DNA of 64,000 bases. Origin: Christensenella sp. UBA4263. GTDB lineage: Bacteria; Bacillota; Clostridia; Christensenellales; Aristaeellaceae. Made by a program: the position numbers and the translations under genes. Below the pieces are notes generated by a model that ran no database searches, was not told the DNA's origin, and saw only the letters and a list, made by a program, of their open reading frames with translations. Numbering within the stretch: the first letter of the stretch is position 1; each line of letters starts with the position of its first letter. The stretch spans positions 9,266-73,265 of the forward strand of contig DGWH01000092.1 of NCBI GenBank assembly GCA_002395225.1, read 5' to 3'. Positions 50,610 to 58,958 of the stretch are shown here, piece by piece.

Positions 50610-51783
50610 TGACGGACCGCCTGCGTTTCTTTCTCGAAAGAACGGTTGAGATATTGCCCGGACAGAAATGATAGCACAGCAGATAGCCGGAAAGGATTAC
50701 CTGAATCATGGAGGCAATCTGCCTGAAGGTAACAAAATAGGTATTGTCCTCATTTACCCTTCCAAAGCCAAAGGCAAACAGGGCAATGAAAAACAGGACA
50801 TTCGGCAAAAGAATGCAGAAGCAGCGGAAATCAAAGTGTCTGCAGTCAAGATTCCAGACAATCATGGTCACAATGACGAGCGCCGCAAGGACTAAAAGAA
50901 GCGCCTGGGAGATATAGAAGAGGTCCGAGTAAGCATTGCGCTCGAACTCGCCCAGCGCCACCTCCACGATGGCAACAACGACTGTAATGACCGGGAGAAG
51001 AAAGACAAGGCTGAAACTGTCGCGCATCCGGAATGCGAAAATCAGGATAACCCCCAGCGCAAGGACGCCGGCGACGATCTGGTTAATCCGGACAAAGTCA
51101 CTGATGAACGTCAGCGAATCATTCCGGAGTCCCTCAATGACCGCACGCCCGCAGCTGTAAAGCAGAATATACCAGCGGAAAACATCGCCTTTCTGCTTGC
51201 GGTTATCCTGGATCAGGAACCAGAGAATGAGAAAGACAATCAGGTTCCAGCAGAATTCATAAAAGAAAGTGGCCATCTGCCAGTACCAGAAAGTACCGAC
51301 CGGGATCTCAACGGCAAACGGGAAAAACTGCAGCGCTTCCTCTTCAACACGCAGGCCGTACGCTTCCATGTTGATGTAGTTTCCCCAGCGGCCAATGGCC
51401 TGTCCCAGGATCAGCGAGGGGGCAACGGCATCAAGGAGATCCGCCAACCGGACATTTGCCCGGCTGCAGACAATCTTTGCAGCAATCAGCCCGCCCAAGA
51501 CCCCGCCAAAGATCGCAAGGCCGCCTTCCCGGATGTTGAATATGGAAAGAAAGTCTTCCGCATAATAACTGAAACGAAAGAACACATAGTACAGTCTGGC
51601 ACAGACAATCGCCAGCGGGATTCCCAGAAGGAGAAGATTGAGAATGATATCATCCGGAAGACCGTATTTGCGTGCACGGGAAGTACTGATAAAATAGCCG
51701 ATGATAATCGCCGCGACGATCAGAATCGCATAATAGCTGATTCCCCAAAAAGCAGTCCGGTCAAGCATGGGTCTGCTGAGCAT
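50602..51783 (-). CDS. lgt: Prolipoprotein diacylglyceryl transferase with C-terminal membrane extension
   Basis: A 393-residue membrane enzyme that attaches diacylglycerol from phosphatidylglycerol to lipobox cysteines. The family core is complete: REGGLAIFGGVLGG, GQAIGRWGNYINMEAYG and GLRNDSL near the end of the normal protein (about 270 residues). The last 120 residues add further hydrophobic helices and a basic tail not found in the standard enzyme. GAGGAGG precedes the ATG at 51783. A second, more divergent Lgt-like gene lies at 55240. Confidence 0.9.
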   Translation of the reverse strand: MLSRPMLDRTAFWGISYYAILIVAAIIIGYFISTSRARKYGLPDDIILNLLLLGIPLAIVCARLYYVFFRFSYYAEDFLSIFNIREGGLAIFGGVLGGLIAAKIVCSRANVRLADLLDAVAPSLILGQAIGRWGNYINMEAYGLRVEEEALQFFPFAVEIPVGTFWYWQMATFFYEFCWNLIVFLILWFLIQDNRKQKGDVFRWYILLYSCGRAVIEGLRNDSLTFISDFVRINQIVAGVLALGVILIFAFRMRDSFSLVFLLPVITVVVAIVEVALGEFERNAYSDLFYISQALLLVLAALVIVTMIVWNLDCRHFDFRCFCILLPNVLFFIALFAFGFGRVNEDNTYFVTFRQIASMIQVILSGYLLCYHFCPGNISTVLSRKKRRRSVNE

Positions 51784-51815
51784 AGAAATCCTCCTCAGGT
51801 GTAAATTCGATCGGT

Positions 51816-51844
51816 AGTATATCGCGATTTCCGAAAACGGTCAA
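51816..51844 (-). promoter_or_regulatory. Promoter of lgt-recX
   Basis: Minus strand: TTGACC (51839-51844), 17-bp spacer, TATACT (51816-51821). Confidence 0.78.
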
Positions 51845-51900
51845 GAAATGAAGGGGGAGCGGGCTGGCACTGGATTCCGGGACTTTAGCAGACAGCCAGC

Positions 51901-53016
51901 TCACCTGCGCAGCTGAACCGTCCATGGCCGTATTTCGTCCTCGCCGGAATACCGCCTTGCCGCCATTTCATCCCAATGCCCGTCTTCATCCACATCCGCA
52001 AAGGTGAGTACCGTGCCGGCTCCCTCCGTGATATAGCCGGCATTCATATACAGAAATCGAAGGGGTTCCGTTCGGGTGACCAGTTCATCCTCTGCTTTTT
52101 TAACGAATTCACCCTCTTTATTTTTAAAACAGCTCTGAACTGTCAGTGTTTCACCAGGCATTTTCAGATACACCGCCTGTTCTGCCATTTTCTGGTCCTC
52201 TTTTCGCTCAAGGGTATGATTGTGTCCCCAGAGGAAAAGAATGTCATGCTGCTCAGCTGCCCTGTTCAGAGCCTTTGTCCACGTCCATGCGCCGGTATTG
52301 TCCCCGCGTCTGGCGTGAAGGGGAACATGTGACATGATGAGTATGGGCAGATCATCCTCAAGGCTGCTGACCCAGTCAAGAAAGCGGCTGCTGGCGGTCT
52401 GTGCCGAAAGGCCATTGGGATCCGCGGCATCTTTGCCCGTGTATTTTTCACGCTTCGCCTGTTCATCCGTATCGAAAATCATCTGTGCAAAGCTGATGCC
52501 GTAGATGTAATACCCCTGTTCGGCCACCGGACCGGAAAAAAAGACGGATTCATAGGCATCGGTGCTGTTCCGGTCATGGGAACCATAGGTAAACAGACAT
52601 TGCACGGCATTCCCAAAGACATGGCGGATCTGCGCCTCGACTGATTTCATGGAAAAAACCGGTGCGCCCATGGGATACCCTGTGACATCCAGCGATCTGT
52701 CACCGCCATCACCGACAAAATCACCGCCCAGCAGGACCACATCCGGCACGATGCCATCTGCATAGACGCGATTCAACACCTCGGTCAGACGGTTATGCCA
52801 GATAAGATTGCCCTCCGGATCGTACACGGGTCTTTTTTTCTTCGTCGGTTTCCTTTCCTCATCACTCCGGGGGATCCGGCTCTCCTCAGAGACCGTTTCG
52901 TATTTTGCATGTCGGTCCGTACCCACAAAGAGGGTCGTCTCCGCAAATGCGGAATGGATGCACATCAAAATGACAAGCAGGGAAACGCATCGCCGGATAA
53001 AACGAAAATTCATCAT
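51901..53016 (-). CDS. Secreted calcineurin-like metallophosphoesterase
   Basis: An exported phosphoesterase of about 371 residues. A signal peptide (FIRRCVSLLVILMCIHSAFA) precedes the metal-site motifs: TDRH, GGDFVGDGG, YGSHDRN (the usual GNHD-type block), SHVPLHAR and WGHNHT. The start is one of two adjacent ATG codons (53016 or 53013) after TGAGGTGG; a much longer frame upstream lacks any signal. A strong inverted repeat and a promoter lie upstream. The gene is divergent from the LRR operon, whose first two proteins also carry signal peptides. Confidence 0.85.
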   Translation of the reverse strand: MMNFRFIRRCVSLLVILMCIHSAFAETTLFVGTDRHAKYETVSEESRIPRSDEERKPTKKKRPVYDPEGNLIWHNRLTEVLNRVYADGIVPDVVLLGGDFVGDGGDRSLDVTGYPMGAPVFSMKSVEAQIRHVFGNAVQCLFTYGSHDRNSTDAYESVFFSGPVAEQGYYIYGISFAQMIFDTDEQAKREKYTGKDAADPNGLSAQTASSRFLDWVSSLEDDLPILIMSHVPLHARRGDNTGAWTWTKALNRAAEQHDILFLWGHNHTLERKEDQKMAEQAVYLKMPGETLTVQSCFKNKEGEFVKKAEDELVTRTEPLRFLYMNAGYITEGAGTVLTFADVDEDGHWDEMAARRYSGEDEIRPWTVQLRR

Positions 53017-53160
53017 ATCTGCCACCTCACTGATCCCGGACTTGGATAGGTCTGTACAGGAAACGCTTTTGCGCAGCGCCTGAACTTCCGGCAAAGCCGT
53101 TTTCCCGGATAAACCGCCTGATAAGCCGACGTGCCATGGGCTGATTTTCCGCATCCGCCC

Positions 53161-53203
53161 GTTTCATAAACGCGCTGCCTGACAACTGTTCTGTTTATGA
53201 AAC
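53161..53203 (-). promoter_or_regulatory. Perfect 11-bp inverted repeat at the phosphoesterase transcription start
   Basis: GTTTCATAAAC (53161-53171) and GTTTATGAAAC (53193-53203) are exact complements separated by 21 bp. It begins at the expected +1 of the minus-strand promoter, so it may be an operator or form a 5' mRNA hairpin. Confidence 0.65.
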
Positions 53204-53205
53204 GC

Positions 53206-53234
53206 ATTTTATCATGACCGGATGAAAAAGTCGA
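53206..53234 (-). promoter_or_regulatory. Promoter of the phosphoesterase gene
   Basis: Minus strand: TCGACT (53229-53234), 17-bp spacer, TAAAAT (53206-53211). Confidence 0.6.
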
Positions 53235-53272
53235 TATTTCCGGGCAGAACCGGCCTTAACAGGGATTAGAAC

Positions 53273-53301
53273 TTGACAATATAATGGAAATCTTCTACAA
53301 T
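53273..53301 (+). promoter_or_regulatory. Promoter of the LRR/NAGPA operon
   Basis: TTGACA (53273-53278), 17-bp spacer, TACAAT (53296-53301). A leader of about 190 nt follows and contains the A1-type structured element. The 482-bp gap 53017-53498 holds this, the divergent promoter and the inverted repeat. Confidence 0.85.
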
Positions 53302-53403
53302 CTGCAAACTGAGACAGAGGCGAAGTGCCTTGATGCTGTCTGCATTTCGGAGGCCTTCGGCTGAGCAGGGATGTCTGTCCCGATCCGCGCATTTCAAAGA
53401 GAG

Positions 53404-53491
53404 ATGGCCTGCCCTCTTAGCGGCAGTTTGTCAAATAGGAGCACTGGGAATGCCACGGTGCCGAAAGACCGAGCTACGGCTCATTAAGGAG
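53404..53491 (+). repeat. Structured leader element, A1 type, before the LRR gene
   Basis: GGCC, hairpin CTGCC/GGCAG (53409-53426), TTTGTCAAA, GCACT/GGTGC (53441-53461, one G-T pair), GCCG/CGGC (53460-53480), CTCATT and AAGGAG (53486-53491). The last is the ribosome binding site of the LRR gene. Spacing and order match 25072-25164. Confidence 0.78.
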
Positions 53492-53498
53492 CAGAAAC

Positions 53499-54356
53499 AT
53501 GTTCAAACAAGTTTGCCGTTTTTTTCCCGTCTGGATTATTCTGATTCTGCTTTTTGCCTCAGCCTGTGCAGAACCCATCACCATCTGCGGGGCAGAGTTT
53601 GATACAGAGGATGAATACATCGATTTCGGAAAAGTCAAGGTAGAGAACATCCAGGAACTTGCCGAAGCGATTCCGAAAATGCCCAATCTTCGAAAAGTAG
53701 ACATGTTTGCCACCAATATCAAGAAGGAAAACATGGCATATCTTTTTGATACGTTTCCTGAGGTAACCTTTGGGTGGACCATCCATATCTGGGAACATAC
53801 CCTCCGTACGGACCAGACAGCCTTTTCCACGCTGCACGGTTCCAGCCCGACTCCGCCTCACACCGAGAAAGATTTCGATGTCCTTCGCTACTGCAAGCAG
53901 CTGAAGGCGCTTGATCTGGGACACAACTGGATTGAGGATATTTCCTTCCTCGAATATGTGCCGGACCTTGAGGTTCTGATTCTCGGACGAAATCAGATCA
54001 AGGACATTTCTCCGATCGCCGACCTGCATCATCTGGTGTACCTTGAGCTGTTCAGCAATCATATCAAGGATGTCTCACCGCTTGCCGGTCTGACCTCTCT
54101 CAGAGATCTGAACCTTTCAAACAATCCCATTGAAGATCTGACCCCGCTGATGGGGATGAAATGGCTTGACCGTCTCTGGCTTGGCTTCTTTATGAATTAT
54201 CCCAAAGAACAGGAAGCGGAAATCAAGGCCGCACTTCCCGAATGTGAGTTTTTCTGGGACTGGGGCCCGACTGCAGGAACATGGAGAGAACATCCTCATT
54301 ATTTTGAGCTCTATGATTTCTTCAGGACAAACGTTTATGTGCCGTTTAAGGAGTAA
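53499..54356 (+). CDS. Secreted leucine-rich-repeat protein
   Basis: A 285-residue exported protein. The signal peptide (FFPVWIILILLFASACA) is cut either as a type I signal or at the ASAC cysteine; the latter is a poor lipobox. Residues about 125-235 hold four to five leucine-rich repeats of the bacterial 22-residue kind (LKALDLGHNWIEDIS, LEVLILGRNQIKDIS, LVYLELFSNHIKDVS). LRR domains bind proteins or glycans. AAGGAG from the leader element precedes the ATG. It is the first gene of an operon with a NAGPA-domain protein and an Lgt-like protein. Confidence 0.85.
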   Translation: MFKQVCRFFPVWIILILLFASACAEPITICGAEFDTEDEYIDFGKVKVENIQELAEAIPKMPNLRKVDMFATNIKKENMAYLFDTFPEVTFGWTIHIWEHTLRTDQTAFSTLHGSSPTPPHTEKDFDVLRYCKQLKALDLGHNWIEDISFLEYVPDLEVLILGRNQIKDISPIADLHHLVYLELFSNHIKDVSPLAGLTSLRDLNLSNNPIEDLTPLMGMKWLDRLWLGFFMNYPKEQEAEIKAALPECEFFWDWGPTAGTWREHPHYFELYDFFRTNVYVPFKE

Positions 54357-54364
54357 TGTTTTAC

Positions 54365-55237
54365 ATGATGCGAATTGGTCTGTTTTCTTTTCTGCTTTTG
54401 ATTCTGCTCTGTTCCACCGGACTTTGTGCCTCGCTGCCAATCGACCTCTCAGGCGGGATGAAACCCTCGCCGGACGCCTTCAAATCCGATTCGCACTATG
54501 AGGATGAATCCATTACGGTTGATATTGAAACCACCGAGTATCTTAAGACAACCTGTTACGTTGCACGGGTAAAAATTCAGGATCCCTCCCAGCTGCGTAC
54601 GGCACCTGCTTACTCCTTTGACAGAGACCAGACAGCGCCGGCAAATGCAATTGCCGCACGGGTGAATTCGGTTCTGGCGATAAACGGGGATTATTTTTCC
54701 TACCAGCTGCAGAGCGGAAGCTACCTGATCCGACAGGGAACCATGTATCTGAACAAACCCATGTTCAGGCGGGATGTCCTGCTGATTGATGAAAACGGCG
54801 ATTTTACCATCGTTAAGCCCTACAAATCCGGTGATCCGAAGGAATTCGATCCGAAAGGGGAGGGAATTGTCAATTCCTTCAATTTCGGCCCCGGCTTGAT
54901 CATTGACGGTGAGCGGATGGACCCGGAGTATTTCGATTCCTATCACTTTTCACAGGAAAAGCATCGCCGCTGTGCGATTTGCCAGGTGGAACACGGAAAG
55001 CTTGAGTATATCTGTGTTGTGACAGATGGTCCCGAGGAAAACCGGGAGGGCGGACTCGATCTTCAGGAATTTGCGGACTTTATTTTTACACTGGGTGTCA
55101 AGTATGCCTATAATCTGGATGGCGGGAATTCCACGGTCATGCTTTTCGGTGACCGGAAAATCAATGCCATTGATCAGAAGTATCTGCGCCCGATCAGCGA
55201 TATTATCTACTTTGCAACCATGGTTCCTGAGGAATAA
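54365..55237 (+). CDS. Secreted phosphodiester glycosidase family (NAGPA-domain) protein
   Basis: A 290-residue exported protein with signal peptide MRIGLFSFLLLILLCSTGLC region and a NAGPA domain (residues about 80-285). Family phrases are LAINGDYFSYQ, FNFGPGLIIDGE and YNLDGGNSTVMLF. In human NAGPA this fold removes GlcNAc from phosphodiester-linked mannose; bacterial members are thought to act on cell-wall or exopolysaccharide phosphodiesters. An ATG at 54356 overlaps the previous stop but is only 2 bases from AAGGAG; the ATG at 54365 is 11 bases away. Either is possible. Confidence 0.85.
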   Translation: MMRIGLFSFLLLILLCSTGLCASLPIDLSGGMKPSPDAFKSDSHYEDESITVDIETTEYLKTTCYVARVKIQDPSQLRTAPAYSFDRDQTAPANAIAARVNSVLAINGDYFSYQLQSGSYLIRQGTMYLNKPMFRRDVLLIDENGDFTIVKPYKSGDPKEFDPKGEGIVNSFNFGPGLIIDGERMDPEYFDSYHFSQEKHRRCAICQVEHGKLEYICVVTDGPEENREGGLDLQEFADFIFTLGVKYAYNLDGGNSTVMLFGDRKINAIDQKYLRPISDIIYFATMVPEE

Positions 55238-55239
55238 GT

Positions 55240-56127
55240 ATGAGTGATACTGTCTATCTTGCCGGCATTTCTCTGGCGGCGTTAACCTTTTTTCTTGTCC
55301 TTATCGGGCAGATGCGCCGTCAGAAATCCTTTAACGGTCGTTTTCTCTTTTTTTGCTGCCTGTTTTCACCGGCGGCAGCTTTTGTTTTATCCAGAGGCAA
55401 TGTCTATCTGTTTGGCGGATTCATGACCCGAATCCGTGGATTTTTCAGTCTGAATCCGTACGACTATTCCGTCATGGGAACGCTCCTCGGCCTGGTTGCC
55501 GGAACCGCTGCCGCCGCGCGTCTGACCAGAACCAGCACCGGTGCAGCCCTGGACCTGATGACGCCCGCTGCGTTTTGTGCCCTGGCAATCGCCCGTTTCG
55601 CTGAAGGCTTCTCTGATTTCGGATGGGGCGGTCTCGTATTTGATGAACGGTTCCAGTTTTTCCCGCTGTGTGTCAGGGACATGTACGAACAGTTTCATCT
55701 TGCCGTATTTCTGTTTGAGGGAATTGCCGCGGTTTTTCTCGTTGTCTTCCTGCCCAGGACGGCGGTCGGTCACGGTGACCGCTTCACACGGACCTTCTGC
55801 CGGTTTATGCTCTCGCAGATCTTCTTTGAAAGTCTCCGGGCAGAAACCCTTCGAATTGGCTTCGTGCGCGTTCAGCAGGTGGAATGTGCCGTATTCGTCC
55901 TTGTGATGATCCTGATTATTCTGAAACGGAACAAACATTCTGCCGGCATCTGTACAGCGGTTCATCTGTGCACCGTCGGCATTGCCATCTTCTGTGAATT
56001 TGCACTGGACAAGATTACATCCATCCCGGCACCTGTGGTCTATACAATCTTAGGACTTTCCCTGATTGTCTGTGATGTTGTGCTTGAGCGTTTCTTCCAC
56101 AGAGAGCTTGTCCGTTCACAGGACTGA
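55240..56127 (+). CDS. Lgt-like membrane protein, divergent
   Basis: A 295-residue polytopic membrane protein with seven to eight helices. The layout resembles prolipoprotein diacylglyceryl transferase: a Gly-rich turn (SVMGTLLGLVAGTAAAARL), then LAIARFAEGFSDFGWGG where Lgt has GRxGNxxNxE, then FQFFPL and a C-terminal SLRAETLRIGFVRVQQ. The Asn residues of the Lgt signature are missing. It may use a different lipid or acceptor, or have lost catalysis. It starts 2 bp after the NAGPA gene. A complete lgt lies at 50602-51783, so this copy is not the general enzyme. Confidence 0.75.
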   Translation: MSDTVYLAGISLAALTFFLVLIGQMRRQKSFNGRFLFFCCLFSPAAAFVLSRGNVYLFGGFMTRIRGFFSLNPYDYSVMGTLLGLVAGTAAAARLTRTSTGAALDLMTPAAFCALAIARFAEGFSDFGWGGLVFDERFQFFPLCVRDMYEQFHLAVFLFEGIAAVFLVVFLPRTAVGHGDRFTRTFCRFMLSQIFFESLRAETLRIGFVRVQQVECAVFVLVMILIILKRNKHSAGICTAVHLCTVGIAIFCEFALDKITSIPAPVVYTILGLSLIVCDVVLERFFHRELVRSQD

Positions 56128-56184
56128 GGAAGCCGGTCTGACATCCCGCGGTGTATCAACTCATTAAAGAGGGAGGGCTTTGCC

Positions 56185-56451
56185 TTGTCACAGAAACTGA
56201 TCCGTGAATCGGAAATTGAAAAATGTCTCTCGGAACTATCTGATTCCGGGGATGTTCTTGCAGAACTGACGGAAAAGCTGCAGCAGATAAAACCGCTGCT
56301 TCTTGTTCCGTGCGGTGAGTGTCCGTCCTATGTACGTATGGAGGGGGGAACGCATCCGGGCCGGTGCAAGCGGCTTGGTTTCTGGTTCCCGGAGGATTTT
56401 TCCTGCGGCTACTGCGAGGAAAATGAACGGCGGAGACGGGCAAAGTTCTGA
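56185..56451 (+). CDS. Small Cys-rich protein, putative zinc-binding
   Basis: An 88-residue cytoplasmic protein that I do not recognise. A helical N-terminal half (residues 5-38) is followed by a Cys cluster: PCGECPSY, GRCKRLGF and FSCGYCEE, which could bind one zinc. The basic end (NERRRRAKF) suggests nucleic-acid contact. It begins with TTG at 56185, eight bases after GAGGGAGG. It sits between the Lgt-like gene and rlmA. Confidence 0.7.
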   Translation: MSQKLIRESEIEKCLSELSDSGDVLAELTEKLQQIKPLLLVPCGECPSYVRMEGGTHPGRCKRLGFWFPEDFSCGYCEENERRRRAKF

Positions 56452-56581
56452 CCCTGTTCTGCCCGGAATGCCGCAATTTTCACAGCCGGGAATCTTTTCC
56501 CGAACTGACAGTAACCTTCACATCGCCATGATTGAGTGAATTCAGGCAGGACACGATGATATCCGGAAAGGAGAACCGTTT

Positions 56582-57397
56582 ATGCACGGACGACTGGAAC
56601 ATGCTTTTTCTTTATCTGCGTCCATTGGAATGATCTGTCCCATCTGCGGTTCTCCGTATGTGCGTCAGGAACAGTCTCTGGTCTGCCAGAAAGGTCATAC
56701 GGTCAACGGAAACCGCAAAGGATACTTCAATTTTCTCAGCAGGCCTGCGCCGGACACCTATGGAAAACCTCTGTTTGAGGCAAGACAGCGTGTTTTTCAT
56801 GCCGGCCTGTACGATGGTGTCATGTCTGCTGTCTTTGATGAGATTCAGAACGGGGAATCCGTTCTGGATGTCGGATGCGGTGAGGGCACCTATCTGCATG
56901 CACTTGCCGACAGGGGACATAATGGCAAACTCGCCGGTGTAGACATCAGCCGGCAGGGCATTGAGATCGCCAGCACCGGAGAGGCACTCTTTTGCGTGGC
57001 GGATATGCGCCATCTTCCATTTGCCGTGCACAGTTTTGATACGATTCTGAACATTCTCTCACCGGCAGATTATTCGGAGTTTCAGCGCGTTCTGAAACCA
57101 TCCGGGAAGGTGATCAAGGTCATTCCGGGGCCGGATTATCTGAAGGAAGTCAGAGAGGCCCGGCACCTGAAAGGCGGGGACAGCCAGGCAGATGCCCGGC
57201 TGAAGGAGAAAATGCACATTCATAAAACCCGTCATGTCTACGAGGTGAAGGCGATTGATGCGGGACTCTGGCCGGATATTCTGCAGATGACACCGCTGAA
57301 CCAGGATCTTACACAGGAGCAGTTCCGGGACATGGCAAAGACGCCGGCCCGTACGCTGACCATTGACCTGATGATCCTTACTGCTTTTCCCGGTTAA
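56582..57397 (+). CDS. rlmA: 23S rRNA (guanine-N1)-methyltransferase RlmA-type
   Basis: A 271-residue SAM-dependent methyltransferase. An N-terminal zinc finger (CPICGSP ... CQKGH) is followed by RKGYFNFLSRP, motif I VLDVGCGEGTY and the Rossmann fold. RlmA-type enzymes methylate N1 of a guanosine in helix 35 of 23S rRNA; in Gram-positive bacteria the target is often G748 (RlmAII) and affects macrolide binding. Which base is modified here cannot be told. GGAAAGGAG precedes the ATG. Confidence 0.9.
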   Translation: MHGRLEHAFSLSASIGMICPICGSPYVRQEQSLVCQKGHTVNGNRKGYFNFLSRPAPDTYGKPLFEARQRVFHAGLYDGVMSAVFDEIQNGESVLDVGCGEGTYLHALADRGHNGKLAGVDISRQGIEIASTGEALFCVADMRHLPFAVHSFDTILNILSPADYSEFQRVLKPSGKVIKVIPGPDYLKEVREARHLKGGDSQADARLKEKMHIHKTRHVYEVKAIDAGLWPDILQMTPLNQDLTQEQFRDMAKTPARTLTIDLMILTAFPG

Positions 57398-57468
57398 GCA
57401 GCGCAGGTCAGACCGTGCTGCCTTCCACCATTCAGGACCTGATTACGCTGCAGTGGAATGACCGGCAT

Positions 57469-57489
57469 TGAGGCCTGGATTTGATAAAG
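57469..57489 (-). repeat. Remnant of the leader element, reverse orientation
   Basis: On the minus strand CTTTATCAAATCCAGGCCTC matches the conserved core of modules A2, A3 and B. No hairpin or adjacent gene start is retained, so it is probably a relic. Confidence 0.5.
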
Positions 57490-57540
57490 CGGCTCAGGTA
57501 GATGACCAGAGCTGATCCCAGAGGAGAAGGAGATTTATAC

Positions 57541-58377
57541 ATGCTGAAGGACATCGTGCTGCGTGACTGGGATGATCTGCAGAAGGCCGTTTTTGATGAG
57601 GTGTGGGATGATCGGGTAAAACGCTATCGCGACAGCCGTATCTATCGTGGCTGCAGCGATTCTGCCTGGCAGTTCATGCCATCCCTTAACCGGGTCTGTT
57701 ATCATGATCTGTCACTTGAAAATCATATTTTGAGAAGTTTCCGGAAATATGGGTATGCTGAACTGGCCGATTGTCAGGGGACGTGGAAACTGTTGACCGT
57801 GGCACAGCATCACGGCATCCCCACCAGACTGCTGGACTGGACTTATTCACCTCTTGTCGCCGCTCATTTTGCCACCGAGGATATCTCCATGTATGACCGT
57901 GACGGCGCCATCTTCTGTCTGAACGTTCCGGATTTTAAGCCCTATCTGCCGAAAACGTTCCGGGAAGAACTGGAACAGGCAGGGGGCAATGTGTTCTCTG
58001 TCGGCATGCTTGAAAGACTCGCGCCGAAGCTGCAAAATCTTGAGCAGCAGTCAGAAAAACCATTCGCTCTGTTCTTTGAGCCATCCTCCATGATCGACCG
58101 GATTGTCAATCAATATGCACTTTTTTCTGTTGTAAGCCATTCATCCGTGCTGCTCAGTGAGATTATCGCGCAGGAGGAAATCAAGTGCATCCGTTATGTC
58201 ATTCCGAAGTCGATTAAGCTTGAGATCCGCGATAAACTCGATTACATCAACATTTCGGAGCGAATGATCTATCCGGGGCTCGATGGAATCAGCCGCTGGA
58301 TTACAAGGCGCTATTCAAACCTGGGACCGATTTACAACAGGGAACATGTCGGGGATACGGGGAATGGCAGCCGGTAA
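57541..58377 (+). CDS. FRG domain-containing protein
   Basis: A 278-residue protein with the FRG domain: IYRGCSDSAWQFMPSL at the N-terminus, then LLTVAQHHGIPTRLLDWTYSPLVAAHFA and later QYALFSVV. FRG domains are found alone or fused in many bacterial and phage proteins, some in defence or toxin loci; the biochemical role is not settled. The ATG at 57541 has AAGGAG eight bases upstream. It is a single gene flanked by rlmA and a tRNA pair. No toxin or antitoxin partner is visible. There is no signal peptide. Confidence 0.85.
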   Translation: MLKDIVLRDWDDLQKAVFDEVWDDRVKRYRDSRIYRGCSDSAWQFMPSLNRVCYHDLSLENHILRSFRKYGYAELADCQGTWKLLTVAQHHGIPTRLLDWTYSPLVAAHFATEDISMYDRDGAIFCLNVPDFKPYLPKTFREELEQAGGNVFSVGMLERLAPKLQNLEQQSEKPFALFFEPSSMIDRIVNQYALFSVVSHSSVLLSEIIAQEEIKCIRYVIPKSIKLEIRDKLDYINISERMIYPGLDGISRWITRRYSNLGPIYNREHVGDTGNGSR

Positions 58378-58449
58378 GCCGGTAAATTCCAGCCTGTGGG
58401 AGGCTTTACGCCCCCCTTACGGGCTTCTGAAAAAATGAAAAAATAGGGG

Positions 58450-58478
58450 TTGACACAACCAGAAAGTTGTGTTAGAAT
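58450..58478 (+). promoter_or_regulatory. Promoter of the tRNA-Tyr/tRNA-Leu unit
   Basis: TTGACA (58450-58455), 17-bp spacer, TAGAAT (58473-58478). The spacer and -35 contain an inverted repeat ACACAAC-N6-GTTGTGT (58453-58472). Confidence 0.85.
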
Positions 58479-58498
58479 TCCCGCGTTGTCAAAAATGT

Positions 58499-58583
<85 letters not shown>

Positions 58584-58592
58584 TATTCTTCT

Positions 58593-58676
58593 GCGGAAAT
58601 GGCGGAATTGGCAGACGCGCTAGATTCAGGTTCTAGTGAAAGCAATTTCATGCAGGTTCAAGTCCTGTTTTCCGCA
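58593..58676 (+). tRNA. tRNA-Leu (anticodon CAG)
   Basis: Acceptor GCGGAAA (58593-58599) pairs with TTTCCGC, the anticodon stem CTAGA/TCTAG encloses loop TTCAGGT with CAG, a long variable arm follows, and the T loop is TTCAAGT. The discriminator A is followed by TTA, so CCA must be added after transcription. Confidence 0.93.
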
Positions 58677-58678
58677 TT

Positions 58679-58719
58679 AGCCGGAAGCCTTGGATGACAA
58701 GGATTCCGGTTCTTTTTTT
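58679..58719 (+). terminator. Terminator of the tRNA unit
   Basis: AGCCGGAA-G-CCTTG pairs with CAAGG-A-TTCCGGTT (58679-58711), followed by CTTTTTTTG. Confidence 0.9.
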
Positions 58720-58929
58720 GTGTTCCGGAGATGACTTATGCCACAATTCTTTTGCTGTTGCCGATTTGATCGTGAGCGGATCTGAAAATGGGGCAAACGG
58801 CCAGTCCCGGCCTGGGCGATAAACGCCCCTTTTCTGAGGAAACAGATGTCTGCAGTCTCCGTGGAGCTCAAAAGGTGTTTTGCTGTACACAAAAGCATGG
58901 CAAAACACCTTTTTATTTTGCTTCAACGC
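58720..58929. other. Intergenic stretch with two hairpins
   Basis: No convincing gene. GGGCG-ATAAA-CGCCC followed by CTTTT lies at 58814-58833. A perfect 14-bp stem, AAAAGGTGTTTTGC (58870-58883) with 58900-58913, followed by TATTTTG, is a good bidirectional terminator. What it would terminate is not clear; an untranslated small RNA between 58720 and 58920 cannot be excluded. Confidence 0.5.
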
Positions 58930-58958
58930 TTTACAGGCACGGACCAGATGAGTATAAT
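58930..58958 (+). promoter_or_regulatory. Promoter of the cyclic-di-GMP enzyme gene
   Basis: TTTACA (58930-58935), 17-bp spacer, TATAAT (58953-58958). The leader to the ATG at 59136 is about 170 nt and is A/T-rich with no recognised riboswitch. Confidence 0.8.

Noticed and set aside
53499..53590. Lipobox in the LRR protein
   Set aside because: The ASAC sequence lacks Leu at the key position, and a type I site two residues later is as good.
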